A stretch of 64,000 bases of DNA from Citrobacter youngae ATCC 29220. Lineage in GTDB: Bacteria > Pseudomonadota > Gammaproteobacteria > Enterobacterales > Enterobacteriaceae. The stretch covers positions 2,458,204-2,522,203 of the forward strand of contig NZ_GG730299.1 in NCBI RefSeq assembly GCF_000155975.1. Reading direction: 5' to 3'. The position numbers and the translations under genes are program-made. Each line of letters begins with the position of its first letter. The stretch's first letter is position 1. A model generated the notes under the pieces. That model had not been told where the DNA came from and made no database searches. It worked only from the letters and a program-made list of their open reading frames with translations. Shown here in pieces: positions 21,200 to 34,940 of the stretch.

Positions 21200-21500
21200 A
21201 AGGACTCATAACGATAAGTAGCTGAAAACTGCGAGCAGCTTAACAAATTACTTAGCCAAATAAGGATCCACAGGTGCGATATATCACAGTTTAGAATTTT
21301 ATCTTCCCGCTCATCATATTTGTGATACACCTCACACAAAAACCACAATCTAATCAGGGGATTATGCTCCACGAGCAATCTGCGCGTTTACGCGTATCAC
21401 TTCCCCTGCCGCCCAGCAAAACAATCTGCCAGAAGCCGAGGAAACCTGCGTTTTGTCGTGGTAATGTATGTGCTTTGCATTCATGGAATGGGTTTTTAAG
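21200..21500. other. Divergent promoter region, MdtG-like gene and ddlA
   Basis: About 300 AT-rich bases separate the two divergent genes and must contain both promoters. A plus-strand frame running into ddlA (from 21468) lacks conserved sequence. I recognise no specific operator; AAATTTGTGATAC-like bases near 21317-21335 are not a convincing CRP site. Confidence 0.4.
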
Positions 21501-22595
21501 ATGGCAAAGTTGCGGGTAGGAATCGTATTTGGTGGTAAATCAGCGGAACATGAAGTGTCATTGCAATCGGCAAAAAATATTGTCGATGCCATCGACAAGA
21601 CTCGCTTTGATGTGGTGCTGTTAGGGATTGATAAACAAGGGCAATGGCACGTTAGCGATGCCAGTAACTATCTGCTCAATTCAGACGATCCGGCGCACAT
21701 TGCGCTGCGTCCTTCCGCGACCAGTCTGGCTCAGGTACCGGGTAAACAAGAGCACCAGTTGATCGATGCGCAAAACGGTCAGCCGCTGCCGACGGTCGAC
21801 GTTATTTTCCCGATCGTGCACGGCACGCTGGGTGAAGATGGCTCTTTGCAGGGTATGCTGCGCGTGGCGAACCTACCGTTCGTTGGTTCTGATGTCCTTG
21901 GTTCCGCAGCCTGTATGGATAAAGACGTGACCAAGCGTCTGCTGCGCGATGCCGGATTAAACATCGCGCCATTTATTACGCTCACGCGCGCTAACCGCAA
22001 CAACATCAGCTTTGCGGAGGTGGAATCCCGCCTCGGTCTGCCGCTGTTTGTGAAACCAGCCAACCAGGGATCGTCCGTTGGGGTCAGCAAAGTGACCAGT
22101 GAAGCGCAATACAACCAGGCCGTCGCGCTGGCATTTGAATTCGATCATAAAGTCGTGGTGGAGCAAGGGATCAAAGGCCGCGAGATCGAATGTGCGGTAC
22201 TGGGCAACGATCGTCCGCAGGCCAGTACCTGTGGCGAAATCGTGCTGAACAGTGATTTTTACGCTTACGACACCAAATACATTGACGATAACGGCGCCAA
22301 AGTGGTGGTTCCTGCGGCAATCGCGCCAGAAATTAACGACAAGATCCGCGAGATCGCCATTCAGGCGTACCAGACGCTGGGATGTGCAGGCATGGCGCGC
22401 GTCGATGTATTCCTAACCGCAGAAAACGACGTTGTGATCAATGAGATCAACACGCTGCCAGGCTTTACCAACATCAGCATGTATCCAAAACTGTGGCAGG
22501 CGAGCGGCTTAGGCTATACCGATTTGATCACGCGCCTGATCGAACTGGCGCTGGAACGCCATGCGGCGGATAGCGCGCTGAAAACCAGTATGTAA
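21501..22595 (+). CDS. ddlA: DdlA, D-alanine-D-alanine ligase A
   Basis: DdlA joins two D-alanines with ATP to make the dipeptide used in peptidoglycan precursors. It has 364 residues from ATG 21501 ([20 protein letters not shown]), the E. coli length; the frame continues 11 codons upstream without homology. The ATP-grasp fold is recognisable, with the signature [10 protein letters not shown], the glycine-rich loop in [14 protein letters not shown], and the metal-binding [10 protein letters not shown] near the C-terminus. It is divergent from the MdtG-like gene and convergent with yaiZ. Confidence 0.97.
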   Translation: MAKLRVGIVFGGKSAEHEVSLQSAKNIVDAIDKTRFDVVLLGIDKQGQWHVSDASNYLLNSDDPAHIALRPSATSLAQVPGKQEHQLIDAQNGQPLPTVDVIFPIVHGTLGEDGSLQGMLRVANLPFVGSDVLGSAACMDKDVTKRLLRDAGLNIAPFITLTRANRNNISFAEVESRLGLPLFVKPANQGSSVGVSKVTSEAQYNQAVALAFEFDHKVVVEQGIKGREIECAVLGNDRPQASTCGEIVLNSDFYAYDTKYIDDNGAKVVVPAAIAPEINDKIREIAIQAYQTLGCAGMARVDVFLTAENDVVINEINTLPGFTNISMYPKLWQASGLGYTDLITRLIELALERHAADSALKTSM

Positions 22596-22602
22596 GCCAG
22601 TC

Positions 22603-22634
22603 AGGATGCCCGATCGAGAGTTATTGGGCATCCT
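22603..22634 (+). terminator. Hairpin after ddlA reaching into yaiZ
   Basis: AGGATGCCC (22603-22611) pairs with GGGCATCCT (22626-22634). The right arm is also the last codons of yaiZ, which runs the other way. No strong T run follows on the plus strand. Confidence 0.5.
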
Positions 22635-22839
22635 TCGCTTCTTCTTCGTCCACCCGGCGACGGATAATTAAACCGGCCAGCCAAAAGCTAATCACCCAGG
22701 TAACCAGCCCCACCGCATAGGTTTGCCATCCCTGCGCTTCAAAGCCCAGTAACCCCACCACGCCATTCAGAATAAAGATAAGCCCAATAGCGAAGGCATA
22801 GTAATGCCAGTCTCGGCGGATTTTTACAGGCAGATTCAT
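22621..22839 (-). CDS. yaiZ: YaiZ, small inner-membrane protein
   Basis: YaiZ is a small membrane protein of unknown function. From ATG 22839, with GGAG upstream, it has 72 residues and starts MNLPVKIRRDWHYYAFAIGL. Two hydrophobic helices (about 13-31 and 38-58) are followed by the charged tail RRRVDEEEAKDAQ. E. coli YaiZ has 70 residues and almost the same sequence. The frame is open for 15 codons before the chosen start, without a ribosome site. It is convergent with ddlA. Confidence 0.92.
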   Translation of the reverse strand: MNLPVKIRRDWHYYAFAIGLIFILNGVVGLLGFEAQGWQTYAVGLVTWVISFWLAGLIIRRRVDEEEAKDAQ

Positions 22840-23102
22840 AACGGCTCCGGTGGATGTACAACATGAAAAAGCATCCTCGCACATTTCTCCATGGGCGTCT
22901 GTGGCATATGCGGAATTTCTGAAATGTAATTCAATTTAACTTAAGGTTAAATAATTGTGACGCTCAGCAAAAAAATAAAATCCAGGAATAATCTCCACCT
23001 GAAATTACCAACATTCTGATATTGACATTGCCAATCACCTGTCAGACTCACTGTCAGTTACAGGCATTACGCCAAAAAAGCAGGTTATTTCCGGAGGTCT
23101 TT

Positions 23103-23426
23103 ATGGCTGATTTTACGCTCTCAAAATCCCTGTTTAAGGGCAAGCACCGGGATACCTCCTCCCTGCCCGGCAACATTGCGTATGCCGTATTTGTGCTGTT
23201 TTGCTTCTGGGCGGGCGCGCAGATTTTAAATTTACTGGCCCACGCCCCAGGCATCTATGAACAGCTGATGCAGTTGCAAATGCAGGAGACTGGACGCCCG
23301 CGGGTTGAAATTGGCTTAGGCGTCGGTACCCTGTTTGGGCTGATCCCCTTCCTGCTCGGTAGCCTGATTCTTGGCGCCGTCGCGACAATCATGCACTGGC
23401 GCCGCCGTCATCATAAAGATGACTGA
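23103..23426 (+). CDS. yaiY: YaiY, inner-membrane protein
   Basis: YaiY is an inner-membrane protein of unknown function. ATG 23103 with GGAGG eight bases upstream gives 107 residues starting [18 protein letters not shown]. coli YaiY has 102. Two membrane helices are visible (about 25-45 and 72-97), with a histidine- and arginine-rich tail. The extra residues relative to E. coli fall in the [10 protein letters not shown] loop. The last 16 bases overlap the end of yaiW, which is transcribed convergently. Confidence 0.92.
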   Translation: MADFTLSKSLFKGKHRDTSSLPGNIAYAVFVLFCFWAGAQILNLLAHAPGIYEQLMQLQMQETGRPRVEIGLGVGTLFGLIPFLLGSLILGAVATIMHWRRRHHKDD

Positions 23427-24514
23427 GCCATACACTTCGCCCGACGATCGTCCACACGTTTAGCAAACCACGCGGTAGTCAGATTACGTGTGATCTTCGG
23501 GCTTTCCAGCTGAATGCCTGGCAACATTTCACGAGGTAGCGATTTACCGCTCTTCGCTTCCGCCAGCTTATAGACCTTCTCGTATAGCGCCGTTTCTTCA
23601 AAGGCCAGGCTATCACCCTTTTGCAGCTGCCGATGGATCTCGCTCTCGCTCATCCCCAGCTTCCCGGCCAGTTTACGTACCGCCAGCTCGGTTTTGCCCG
23701 GCTCGCTGCTGCCGTAGAGGATCAAATCCCCGTCCAACGCCAGCTTCACCCCACTGGCTTTACTGACGGCATTCTGGAAAGCCGCATTACGGCTGGCGTA
23801 CCAACCGGCATTAAAATCTGCAAAGCGGAAGATGGGCGCACTGTAATTCGCCGGGTAGTTAAGCAGATGATACGTACCGAACCACAGCCCACCGCGGCGA
23901 CTGAAGACCTCCTGACGCACGGTTCCCGCCATTTTCCACGGATACCCGCTGGCGTGCTGCTCGGCAAATGCAATGCTGACCTGCATTGGCCCGCCGGTAT
24001 GCACCGGATTAAGCGAACCAAACAGCGTCTGCCCCATCGGTACCATATTGATGAAATCATCAAAGATGGCGCTTAGCTGTTTTTCCGTCTTCACCGTATC
24101 CAGGCGTTCGCTGTAGCTTTTCCCCGTTGGCGAGTTAATCTTCAGCGCGGTGTGCACCACAAACAGCGGGATATGCATGCGTTCCGCGCGGCGGTCGATC
24201 TCTTTCCAGGCGATTTTACTTAAGCCTGGAACCGCCGGGTCAGCCTGGTAGTTTGACTCCTGCTGCGCGACCGCCAGCACCGAGCAGATGTTTTCAACCG
24301 TCGGCACCAGCTTCTGGCTTTCGAACGTCTTCGCCAGATCCTGCGCCCACGCGTCCCGGTCTTTCACGCTGGCGGGCATTTTCTGGCGCACCACGCTCGC
24401 CACATCGACGGCTTTCTCCCCTTTTTTTAACGGCTGCGCGGGTTGGCTACTACATCCCACCAGCACCAATGCTGCCAGTCCGGACCAGGGGTAAAGACGG
24501 GAAACCGTCGACAT
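23411..24514 (-). CDS. yaiW: YaiW, surface lipoprotein linked to SbmA
   Basis: YaiW is an outer-membrane lipoprotein that in E. coli works with SbmA in uptake of some proline-rich peptides. It has 367 residues. The N-terminus has a lipoprotein signal with the lipobox LVGC near residue 21. The rest is a DUF1615 domain, with QQESNY, GPMQVS and RRGGLWFG segments reminiscent of lysozyme-like folds. It starts 14 bases after the sbmA stop on the same strand, so the two are one operon. The stop region overlaps yaiY. Confidence 0.93.
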   Translation of the reverse strand: MSTVSRLYPWSGLAALVLVGCSSQPAQPLKKGEKAVDVASVVRQKMPASVKDRDAWAQDLAKTFESQKLVPTVENICSVLAVAQQESNYQADPAVPGLSKIAWKEIDRRAERMHIPLFVVHTALKINSPTGKSYSERLDTVKTEKQLSAIFDDFINMVPMGQTLFGSLNPVHTGGPMQVSIAFAEQHASGYPWKMAGTVRQEVFSRRGGLWFGTYHLLNYPANYSAPIFRFADFNAGWYASRNAAFQNAVSKASGVKLALDGDLILYGSSEPGKTELAVRKLAGKLGMSESEIHRQLQKGDSLAFEETALYEKVYKLAEAKSGKSLPREMLPGIQLESPKITRNLTTAWFAKRVDDRRAKCMAQSSL

Positions 24515-24528
24515 AACATCTCCTTTTG

Positions 24529-25749
24529 TTAGCTAAGCGTATGGGTAACTTCCTGAATATCCTGACCGTCAAGCTCACGTTCAAAGCTGCGCAGACGCTT
24601 ATAGATAGACATCAGTTCAACTAAGGTTGTCCAGGAGTTAATCAGATACTGGAACGAGCCGCGCACCTGGCCAAACACGTTGGTGATTTGCGTCATCAAA
24701 CCGAGCGTAATCGTACCGGCAACAATCGATGGAAACAGCAGGAACAAGCCGAAAACGTTATCAACCTGCAGGTACAGAATACGGGCGATATTAAAATACA
24801 TGTAGTGAAAATAGAGACGGAAATAGTTTTGGCGCACCGCATGGAACAGTTCACGTACCGTCGGCGGCGTCGCGCGAGTGGCATCATCTTCGCCGTATAC
24901 CAGTTCTTTACGGTAAGCGGCCTCCACACGCTGGTTTTTAAACTCAAGACCAGGAAGCTTGATCCCGACAATCGCCAGCAAACCGGTGCCCATCAGCGAC
25001 CAGACAATCGCGGCAATCACCAGACCATAAGGAACATGCCCGATAATCGGCAGGTCAGGAACATGCGCAGAGAGTGTAACCAGCACCGGCAAGAAGGCAA
25101 TCAGCGTCATAATCGCGTTGATAAAGCTAACGCCCATATTTTCCAGCGTGGAGGCGAAACGCATGGTGTCTTCCTGCACACGCTGCGCTGCGCCTTCGAT
25201 ATGACGCAGATGCTGCCAGTGCGCCATATAGTGTTCGTTCATTGCGGTACGCCAGCGGAACACATAGTGGCTGACAAAGAAATTGTTCATTACGCCAATG
25301 ACCACGGCAATCAGCGCAATGCCGAGAAAGATACCCACCTCATGATAAAACTGCTCAATTTTCACCTTATGCGGTGCGCTGAGCGCGGTTTGAATGAGAT
25401 CGTAGAATGGCGCATACCAGGCGTTGACGGCGACGCCGACCTCAACCAGAAACCAGGTCACAAAAATTATCAGCGAGGTACCCAAAATGGACCAATACTG
25501 CCAGCGGTGCGGGCTGTAGATAAACCAGAACAGCGCGAACACCCCAACGCAAAGAATGTAGTAAGCATAAAAAATCAGGTAATCCAGCGACCAGAAACGC
25601 GCCGCGCTAATCGGTACGTCCTGCGATGCGCCGGTAATGTGCGCCACCCAGGTTCCCCCACCTGCTTGCCAGAATACAACAGCGACCAGTGCCCAAATAA
25701 ATGCCGAAATAAAGAACGGTCCCGGCTTTGGGAAAAAAGACTTAAACAT
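24529..25749 (-). CDS. sbmA: SbmA, peptide antibiotic transporter
   Basis: SbmA is an inner-membrane, proton-driven importer of microcins B17 and J25, bleomycin and proline-rich peptides. It is homologous to BacA of rhizobia. It has 406 residues, the E. coli length, and starts [17 protein letters not shown]. Seven or eight hydrophobic helices are spread along it; there is no ATPase domain, and its fold resembles the membrane part of ABC exporters. Conserved segments [16 protein letters not shown] and RLRSFE lie near the C-terminus. It is followed by yaiW and is divergent from ampH. Confidence 0.96.
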   Translation of the reverse strand: MFKSFFPKPGPFFISAFIWALVAVVFWQAGGGTWVAHITGASQDVPISAARFWSLDYLIFYAYYILCVGVFALFWFIYSPHRWQYWSILGTSLIIFVTWFLVEVGVAVNAWYAPFYDLIQTALSAPHKVKIEQFYHEVGIFLGIALIAVVIGVMNNFFVSHYVFRWRTAMNEHYMAHWQHLRHIEGAAQRVQEDTMRFASTLENMGVSFINAIMTLIAFLPVLVTLSAHVPDLPIIGHVPYGLVIAAIVWSLMGTGLLAIVGIKLPGLEFKNQRVEAAYRKELVYGEDDATRATPPTVRELFHAVRQNYFRLYFHYMYFNIARILYLQVDNVFGLFLLFPSIVAGTITLGLMTQITNVFGQVRGSFQYLINSWTTLVELMSIYKRLRSFERELDGQDIQEVTHTLS

Positions 25750-26131
25750 AGTGCTCTCCTGCTAACTTCTTATCGTTATGACGACTGCTGTGCGTTTGCC
25801 ACCGGGAAATGCGGCGACGAGACGGCTTACGCCCAAAAACACAAGCTGAAACCGACAATTGTGACCAAAACCGTGGCACATAGTTCGCACCCGGCGATGA
25901 AGAATTGTTTCTGTGGTTTTCACACTCGACAACGTTCCAGCATGTGCAGATTATCACAGCGTGAGATCACAAAAGCGAACATCCACAATCCGGGAAACAC
26001 TCACGTTTACTCATCGTTACGTTTTTCACACTATTATTGGCTGATAAGCGCTTTGCAATACGCCGATGAGTAGTATAAATACGCATACGCACGACATCTT
26101 TTTTCACTTTCTTAACTCATGGACACCACCG
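25750..26131. other. 382-base divergent region between sbmA and ampH
   Basis: The gap must hold the promoters of sbmA-yaiW and ampH. GTGAGATCACAAA near 25969 looks like a CRP half-site pair, but the halves are two bases apart instead of six, so I do not call it. No conserved reading frame is visible. Confidence 0.4.
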
Positions 26132-27289
26132 TTGAAACGTAGTCTGCTTTTTTCTGCCGCGCTGTGTGCGGCGTCATTGACATCTGTCCAGGCGGCACAG
26201 CCTATAACCGATCCGGTCTTCGCTTCTGATATCGTCGATCGTTATGCCGACCACATATTTTACGGCAGTGGCGCTACGGGGATGGCGCTCGTGGTGATTG
26301 ACGGTAATCAGCGCGTATTTCGCAGCTTCGGCGAAACGCGCCCCGGCAATAACGTCCATCCGCAGCTGGATTCCGTGATTCGAATTGCCTCTATCACTAA
26401 ATTAATGACCAGCGAAGTGCTGGTAAAATTACTCGACCAGGGTACGGTTAAACTCAACGATCCATTGAGTAAATATGCACCACCGGGCGCACGCGTACCG
26501 ACTTACCAGGGAACGCCAATTACGTTGGTGAATCTGGCAACGCATACCAGCGCGCTGCCGCGCGAGCAGCCTGGCGGCGCGGCACATCGCCCAGTATTTG
26601 TCTGGCCAACCCGCGAACAGCGCTGGAGCTATCTCTCAACCGCCACGCTTAAAGTCGCGCCAGGTTCTCAGGCTTCTTATTCGAATCTGGCATTCGACCT
26701 GCTGGCCGACGCGTTAGGGACAGCCGCCGGTAAGCCTTATCCGCAGCTGTTTGAAGAAAAAATTACCCGACCGCTGGGAATGAAAGACACCACCTTTACC
26801 CCCTCTCCCGATCAGTGCAGACGCCTGATGGTCGCAGAAAAAGGCGCCAGCCCTTGTAACAATACCCTGGCCGCGATGGGCAGCGGCGGCGTCTATTCAA
26901 CGCCTGGCGATATGATGCGCTGGATGCAGCAGTATCTCTCTTCTGATTTTTATCATCGTAGCCAGCAGGCCGATCGTATGCAGACGCTGATTTATCAGCG
27001 TACGCAGTTAACCAAAGTGATAGGGATGGACGTGCCGGGCAAAGCCGATGCGCTGGGCCTGGGCTGGGTGTATATGGCGCCGAAGAATGGCCGCCCGGGA
27101 ATTATTCAAAAAACCGGTGGTGGCGGTGGTTTCATTACCTATATGGCGATGATCCCGCAGCAAAACGTCGGGGCGTTCGTCGTGGTGACCCGCTCTCCGC
27201 TGACGCGCTTTACCAATATGAGTGACGGTATTAACGATCTGGTCGCAGAGTTGAGCGGAAACAAACCGCAGGTTATTCCCGCATCCTGA
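26132..27289 (+). CDS. ampH: AmpH, beta-lactamase-like DD-peptidase
   Basis: AmpH is a periplasmic class C-type penicillin-binding protein with DD-carboxypeptidase and endopeptidase activity on peptidoglycan. The start is TTG at 26132, as in E. coli, giving 385 residues; in-frame ATG codons further upstream give a non-homologous extension without a signal peptide. The signal peptide is KRSLLFSAALCAASLTSVQA. The catalytic serine is in SITK, the tyrosine of the second motif is in YSNLA, and the third motif is KTGGGGG. It ends one base before the convergent iprA stop. Confidence 0.95.
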   Translation: MKRSLLFSAALCAASLTSVQAAQPITDPVFASDIVDRYADHIFYGSGATGMALVVIDGNQRVFRSFGETRPGNNVHPQLDSVIRIASITKLMTSEVLVKLLDQGTVKLNDPLSKYAPPGARVPTYQGTPITLVNLATHTSALPREQPGGAAHRPVFVWPTREQRWSYLSTATLKVAPGSQASYSNLAFDLLADALGTAAGKPYPQLFEEKITRPLGMKDTTFTPSPDQCRRLMVAEKGASPCNNTLAAMGSGGVYSTPGDMMRWMQQYLSSDFYHRSQQADRMQTLIYQRTQLTKVIGMDVPGKADALGLGWVYMAPKNGRPGIIQKTGGGGGFITYMAMIPQQNVGAFVVVTRSPLTRFTNMSDGINDLVAELSGNKPQVIPAS

Positions 27290-27290
27290 T

Positions 27291-27914
27291 TCAATACTCA
27301 AAAGGCAAACGGTTAATACTCACCAGTTTGCCTTTATTCATTTCAATGTAGCCACCTTTACGCAATGCCGCGAGAACCTCAGCGACAACTGAGCGTGAAA
27401 TTCGTGTGCGTTGGTGAATATAGTTCATAACACCGATGCGCGAACGCAAGCCTTCGTCCCATTTCGTCATCGATATCAACGTCGCGCGGATCTGATCGTA
27501 GGAGTTATTGCCAATCAGCTGCAGATCGCGCATTTCAAGCATGCGGTTTTGCCAGGCTAACCAGCAGAAAGCTTCGCGCCAGAGCTGACATTGTTCAATT
27601 ATATTAATCGTTTGTAAGGCAGGAAGATGGTATCCCGTACAATAACTTTCGGTCATTAATCTGTATTGTATATCGGTTTTCATCACACCATCTGAAAGCC
27701 CCAGAATAAATGGTGCCTGCGCAATGCCGACGAGTACATTCTCCCCTCGTCTCAGGGAAACTACGCCGCTTGAAATAATAAAGGTATCGTCACTGTTTAT
27801 ATCACTAGAATATATAATTTCTTTATCGTTATCACATTCGAAGTGTTTACCATATTTCGATAAACATTTATCAAGCTTACTAAATTCAGGAAGGGGTTTG
27901 TTCGTAGATAACAT
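27291..27914 (-). CDS. iprA: IprA (YaiV), CRP-fold regulator
   Basis: IprA is a CRP/FNR-like protein shown in Salmonella and E. coli to affect hydrogen peroxide resistance. I chose ATG 27914 because AAGGA lies nine bases upstream; it gives 207 residues starting MLSTNKPLPEFSKLDKCLSK. An N-terminal cyclic nucleotide-binding-like domain is followed by a C-terminal winged helix (RTRISRSVVAEVLAALRKGG). The N-terminal half differs clearly from E. coli while the C-terminal DNA-binding part is nearly identical. It lies downstream of the autotransporter gene, with a terminator between. Confidence 0.92.
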   Translation of the reverse strand: MLSTNKPLPEFSKLDKCLSKYGKHFECDNDKEIIYSSDINSDDTFIISSGVVSLRRGENVLVGIAQAPFILGLSDGVMKTDIQYRLMTESYCTGYHLPALQTINIIEQCQLWREAFCWLAWQNRMLEMRDLQLIGNNSYDQIRATLISMTKWDEGLRSRIGVMNYIHQRTRISRSVVAEVLAALRKGGYIEMNKGKLVSINRLPFEY

Positions 27915-27933
27915 TTTTCGCATTCCTTGCAAT

Positions 27934-27963
27934 AAATGCCCGTCAAATCCGTGACGGGCATTT
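27934..27963. terminator. Bidirectional-looking terminator after the autotransporter gene
   Basis: AAATGCCCGTCA (27934-27945) and TGACGGGCATTT (27952-27963) form a perfect twelve-pair stem. A T run follows on the plus strand and TTATT on the minus strand. On the minus strand it separates the autotransporter gene from iprA. Confidence 0.78.
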
Positions 27964-28004
27964 TTCCAGATTAAATTACCTTTTCTTTCTCTGCGAGAGA
28001 TTTC

Positions 28005-30926
<2,922 letters not shown>

Positions 30927-31431
30927 TTGTCATCCCTCCTCAGGGACGTAATATAGTTGATCCATCAATTATCAATGCATAGAAAACATTTTATGCTTCG
31001 CGGTAATGATTATGCGGTGTCATAGCCGAAAGGTTCAATTATTCTTTGCCTTAAGTCCGAATCCGGACGGGTAATAAAACCCTGAGAACAAAATCGCCCA
31101 AAAATCACAAAACCACTTTACTTTCAATCAACTAACATTAATTTATCCGTATAATAAATACGTTCAACTTATAACTAAAAATAAAACAAAAATGAGAGAA
31201 ATAAATAATAAAGCAGTATCTTTAAGTTAAAGAACAATTAAATAAAACTAAATCCACATTGAAATTTATCAATATAAAAAATAATCACAATGACAAAAAT
31301 GCAAATAATAGATAGGTTAAGAGGTAGCGAAGAGAGCCTCACCATCCCCACATAACGCCAACTTTCGTAAACCCCCCGCCCTCAGGTTCGGGTATACTAC
31401 GGCCTTCGATTCCACAAACATCAGGCATACC
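30927..31431. other. 505-base AT-rich gap between the autotransporter gene and hemB
   Basis: The region 31060-31320 is extremely rich in A and T, with many AATAAA-like runs, which fits an H-NS-bound control region for the adhesin. A -10-like TATACT at 31393-31398 may belong to hemB. I see no reading frame and no RNA gene. Confidence 0.5.
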
Positions 31432-32406
31432 ATGACAGACCTAATCCAACGCCCACGCCGCCTGCGCAAATCTCCTGCGCTGCGCGCTATGTTTGAAGAG
31501 ACAACACTCAGCTTAAATGACCTGGTGTTGCCGATCTTTGTTGAAGAAGAACTCGACGATTTCAAAGCTATCGACGCCATGCCAGGCGTGATGCGCATTC
31601 CAGAGAAACACCTGGCGCGCGAGATTGAACGCATTGCCAACGCAGGCATCCGTTCGGTCATGACCTTCGGCATTTCCCACCACACCGACGACACCGGCAG
31701 CGATGCGTGGAAAGAAGACGGCCTGGTGGCGCGTATGTCGCGTATCTGTAAGCAGACCGTACCGGAAATGATCGTCATGTCCGACACCTGCTTCTGTGAG
31801 TACACCTCGCATGGTCACTGCGGCGTATTGTGCGATCACGGCGTCGATAATGATTTAACCCTTGCCAACCTCGGTAAACAGGCGGTCGTTGCTGCCGCTG
31901 CGGGCGCAGACTTCATCGCACCTTCCGCCGCAATGGACGGCCAGGTGCAGGCGATTCGCCAGGCGCTGGATGCCGCGGGCTTCACCGATACCGCGATCAT
32001 GTCCTACTCCACTAAGTTTGCCTCTTCGTTCTACGGTCCGTTCCGCGAAGCGGCTGGCACGGCGCTGAAGGGCGATCGTAAAACCTATCAGATGAACCCA
32101 ATGAACCGTCGCGAGGCGATCCGCGAATCGCTGCTGGATGAAGCTCAGGGTGCAGACTGCCTGATGGTGAAACCTGCTGGCGCGTACCTCGACATTCTGC
32201 GCGATATCCGCGAACGCACCGAACTGCCAATTGGCGCCTATCAGGTCAGCGGTGAATACGCGATGATCAAATTCGCTGCGATGGCGGGTGCGATAGATGA
32301 AGAGAAAGTGGTGCTGGAAAGCTTAGGTTCGATCAAACGCGCGGGCGCGGATCTGATCTTCAGCTACTTTGCGCTGGACCTGGCTGAGAAAAAGATCCTG
32401 CGTTAA
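31432..32406 (+). CDS. hemB: HemB, porphobilinogen synthase (ALA dehydratase)
   Basis: HemB condenses two 5-aminolevulinate molecules into porphobilinogen in haem synthesis. It has 324 residues, the E. coli length. The zinc-binding cysteines lie in [17 protein letters not shown]. The two active-site lysines lie in [16 protein letters not shown] and in the Schiff-base motif [11 protein letters not shown]. The regulatory Mg-type loop and the N-terminal arm [12 protein letters not shown] are also present. The start at ATG 31432 gives the conserved N-terminus. It is convergent with tauD, and a REP palindrome sits between. Confidence 0.98.
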   Translation: MTDLIQRPRRLRKSPALRAMFEETTLSLNDLVLPIFVEEELDDFKAIDAMPGVMRIPEKHLAREIERIANAGIRSVMTFGISHHTDDTGSDAWKEDGLVARMSRICKQTVPEMIVMSDTCFCEYTSHGHCGVLCDHGVDNDLTLANLGKQAVVAAAAGADFIAPSAAMDGQVQAIRQALDAAGFTDTAIMSYSTKFASSFYGPFREAAGTALKGDRKTYQMNPMNRREAIRESLLDEAQGADCLMVKPAGAYLDILRDIRERTELPIGAYQVSGEYAMIKFAAMAGAIDEEKVVLESLGSIKRAGADLIFSYFALDLAEKKILR

Positions 32407-32414
32407 TTTACCCT

Positions 32415-32446
32415 GTGCCGGATGGCGGCTTCGCCTTATCCGGCCC
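32415..32446. repeat. REP palindrome between hemB and tauD
   Basis: GTGCCGGATGGCGGC and GCCTTATCCGGCCC form the usual Y-type palindromic unit. It lies between convergent genes. Confidence 0.65.
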
Positions 32447-32485
32447 ACTATCGGTAAGCCCGGTCAGCGAAGCGCCTGCGGTCGT

Positions 32486-33337
32486 TCATCCCGCCCGATA
32501 AAACGGCTTGTCTCCCAGAATCGTCGCCCGGTGCATAATGCGCCGCTGCGGCAGATAATCCGCGTTGGCGTAATGCTGCGTCACGCGGTTATCCCATATC
32601 GCCACATCGTTGGGCTGCCAGCGCCAGCGCACCTGAAACTCCGGTTTGGTGATATGCGCAAACAAAAAGCTCAGTAACGCCTCGCTCTCTTTTTCCGTCA
32701 CATCAACAATTCGCGTGGTAAACCCTTCATTCACAAACAGCGCTTGCTTACCACTTACAGGATGGGTACGCACCACCGGATGCAGTAACGGTGGATGTTT
32801 GGCGACCGCGTCCAGCCAGCGCTGATGCTCCTCCGGCGTCTGGCGATATTTATATTCCTGAAACGATTTACGAAAATCATGCTCTGCCCGCAGGCCGCTC
32901 AGCAGCTGGCGAAACGGCGATGAGAGCGCCTCGTAAGCGGCAATCCCGCTGGTCCACAGGGTATCTCCCCCTGTCGATGGCAGCTCTTTTGCCGCCAGAA
33001 TCGCCCCAGCGGGCGGCGTATCGATAAAGGTCACATCGGTATGCCAGTTATCGTTATCCGGCGGATTATCGTTGTGAGTATCCAGCACGATTATCTCATC
33101 CACCCCCTCGGCATGCGGATAGACCGGGTGAATATGCAGGTCGCCAAAACGTAGCGCCAGCGCACGCTGCTGCTGTGGCGTAATCACCTGCTCGCGCAGA
33201 AACACCACCTGGTGGCGCAATACCGCATGATAAAGCTGTTCAAACTGATTATCGCTTAATGGGCGAGCCAAATCCGCACCGGTGATTTGTGCGCCAATGT
33301 ACGGCCCCAGCGGGGTAATGTTCAGACGTTCACTCAT
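32486..33337 (-). CDS. tauD: TauD, taurine dioxygenase
   Basis: TauD is an iron(II)/2-oxoglutarate dioxygenase that hydroxylates taurine, releasing sulfite and aminoacetaldehyde for sulfur supply. It has 283 residues, the E. coli length. The iron ligands are the HTD of NWHTDVTF and the histidine of IMHRAT near the C-terminus, where the arginine that binds 2-oxoglutarate also lies. Its start overlaps the tauC stop by four bases. The operon is expressed in sulfate starvation through CysB and Cbl in E. coli. Confidence 0.97.
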   Translation of the reverse strand: MSERLNITPLGPYIGAQITGADLARPLSDNQFEQLYHAVLRHQVVFLREQVITPQQQRALALRFGDLHIHPVYPHAEGVDEIIVLDTHNDNPPDNDNWHTDVTFIDTPPAGAILAAKELPSTGGDTLWTSGIAAYEALSSPFRQLLSGLRAEHDFRKSFQEYKYRQTPEEHQRWLDAVAKHPPLLHPVVRTHPVSGKQALFVNEGFTTRIVDVTEKESEALLSFLFAHITKPEFQVRWRWQPNDVAIWDNRVTQHYANADYLPQRRIMHRATILGDKPFYRAG

Positions 33338-34164
33338 TGTACTTCTCCATGCCAGGGCGTCAGACGACGCTGAAGCGCGCGCAGACCCAGTTCTAAAATA
33401 AACGCGATAACGGCAATCACCGCGATCCCCGCCAGCACCACATCCGTTGCCAGGAACTCACCGGCTGATTGCACCATAAATCCTAAACCTCGCGTGGCGG
33501 CAATCAGTTCCGCCGCCACCAGCGTTGACCAGCCGACACCCAGCCCAATACGCAGCCCGGTCAAAATCTCCGGCAATGCGCCCGGCAAAATAACAAACCA
33601 CAGCACCTGCGCACGGCTGGCCCCCAGCGACTGCGCGGCCCGGATTCTCACCTGCTGCGCACTTTTTACGCCCGCCAGCGCCGACATCGCCACGGGAGCG
33701 AAAATCGCCAGGTAAATCAGCAGGATCTTGGAGGTTTCACCAATACCAAACCAGATAACCATCAGCGGTAAATAGGCCAGTGGCGGCACCGGACGATACA
33801 GTTCAATGATCGGATCGAGAATGCCGCGGATCGTTGGGCTTAGCCCCATCGCGATGCCAACCGGAATACCCAACAGCACCGCCGCCAGCAGCGCGACAAC
33901 AATCCGCGTCAGGCTGGCCGCCAGATGCTGCCACAGCGTGGCATCCATAAACCCCTGCGGCCCGGCAATGGTGAGCAGTTTTTGCAAAACCTGTCCCGGC
34001 GGCGGCAGAAACAACGGGCTGATTAACTGCAGCGCCGCCACCATCCACCACAGGGCCAGAATCACGGCCAGCGTTCCGAGGCTTAAGGTAATCTGCCGCG
34101 AGAACGGCCAGCGCCAGTACTGCGCCCGCGGGCGGCGGGGTTTGTCATTAATCACCACGCTCAT
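33334..34164 (-). CDS. tauC: TauC, taurine ABC transporter permease
   Basis: TauC is the inner-membrane channel subunit of the taurine importer. It has 276 residues (E. coli 275). Six hydrophobic helices are visible after a basic N-terminus ([12 protein letters not shown]). The ABC permease loop that docks on the ATPase is seen as [20 protein letters not shown]. It is coupled by four-base overlaps both to tauB upstream and to tauD downstream, so the three are translated together. Confidence 0.96.
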   Translation of the reverse strand: MSVVINDKPRRPRAQYWRWPFSRQITLSLGTLAVILALWWMVAALQLISPLFLPPPGQVLQKLLTIAGPQGFMDATLWQHLAASLTRIVVALLAAVLLGIPVGIAMGLSPTIRGILDPIIELYRPVPPLAYLPLMVIWFGIGETSKILLIYLAIFAPVAMSALAGVKSAQQVRIRAAQSLGASRAQVLWFVILPGALPEILTGLRIGLGVGWSTLVAAELIAATRGLGFMVQSAGEFLATDVVLAGIAVIAVIAFILELGLRALQRRLTPWHGEVQ

Positions 34165-34928
34165 GAGAAGGCCTCCCGTTGTTCAAAGACACGACTTAAC
34201 ACATACTCGCGCATGGCGATAAACTGCGGATCGGACTTAATGCTACGGCTCGGCTCTCCGGCCACAAAACGCCGGGCGAAATTAAGCGGCAGCCGTTCCA
34301 GCACCCGGCCAGGACCTGGCGACAGCAAGACCAGTTCCGTGGCCATAAACACCGCTTCTTCGATATCGTGGGTAATCAACAGCACCTGTTTCCCCGTTTC
34401 ATGCCAAAGCTTCAGCAACAGGGTTTGCATCTGGTCGCGGGTAAAAGCGTCGAGCGCGCCAAACGGCTCATCGAGTAGCAACAGCTGCGGGTTGGCCGCC
34501 AGCGCCCGGGCAATACCGACACGCTGACGCTGTCCACCGGAAAGCTGCCAGATAAAGCGTTTTCCCGCGCCCTCCAGTCCCACTTTTTGCAACATATCCT
34601 GAGCAATACGCTGACGCTGCGGCTTCTCCATGCCCGCCAGCTGCAGACCGAAGGTGACGTTGTCCTGCACGTTGCGCCACGGCAGCAGGCCTTCGTTCTG
34701 AAATACCACCCCACGATCCGCCCCCGGCCCGTCTACTTTTTTACCCGACAGCGTAATGCTGCCGTATTGATACGGCACAAACCCGGCAATCAGATTTAAC
34801 AACGTGGTTTTCCCACAACCTGAAGGTCCAAGCACCACCAGCAGTTCGCCGCTATCAAGCGTCAGGTTGATATCTTCAAGCACCGCTTTTCCACCGTAGC
34901 TGGCGGCGAGATGAGAGATTTGCAGCAT
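34161..34928 (-). CDS. tauB: TauB, taurine ABC transporter ATPase
   Basis: TauB powers taurine import on the cytoplasmic side. It has 255 residues, the family length. Walker A is GPSGCGKTT, the Q-loop is [11 protein letters not shown], the signature is [15 protein letters not shown], Walker B is [12 protein letters not shown] and the switch histidine is in [10 protein letters not shown]. It starts 12 bases after the tauA stop and overlaps tauC by four bases. Confidence 0.97.
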   Translation of the reverse strand: MLQISHLAASYGGKAVLEDINLTLDSGELLVVLGPSGCGKTTLLNLIAGFVPYQYGSITLSGKKVDGPGADRGVVFQNEGLLPWRNVQDNVTFGLQLAGMEKPQRQRIAQDMLQKVGLEGAGKRFIWQLSGGQRQRVGIARALAANPQLLLLDEPFGALDAFTRDQMQTLLLKLWHETGKQVLLITHDIEEAVFMATELVLLSPGPGRVLERLPLNFARRFVAGEPSRSIKSDPQFIAMREYVLSRVFEQREAFS

Positions 34929-34940
34929 CAGCGCCTCCTT

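Noticed and set aside
25960-25985. CRP site between sbmA and ampH
   Set aside because: The GTGA and TCAC halves are two bases apart, not six, so the spacing is wrong.
24688-26073. 461-codon open frame on the plus strand
   Set aside because: It is antisense to sbmA and runs through the promoter gap; its composition (many Asn, His, Arg) is that of a shadow frame.
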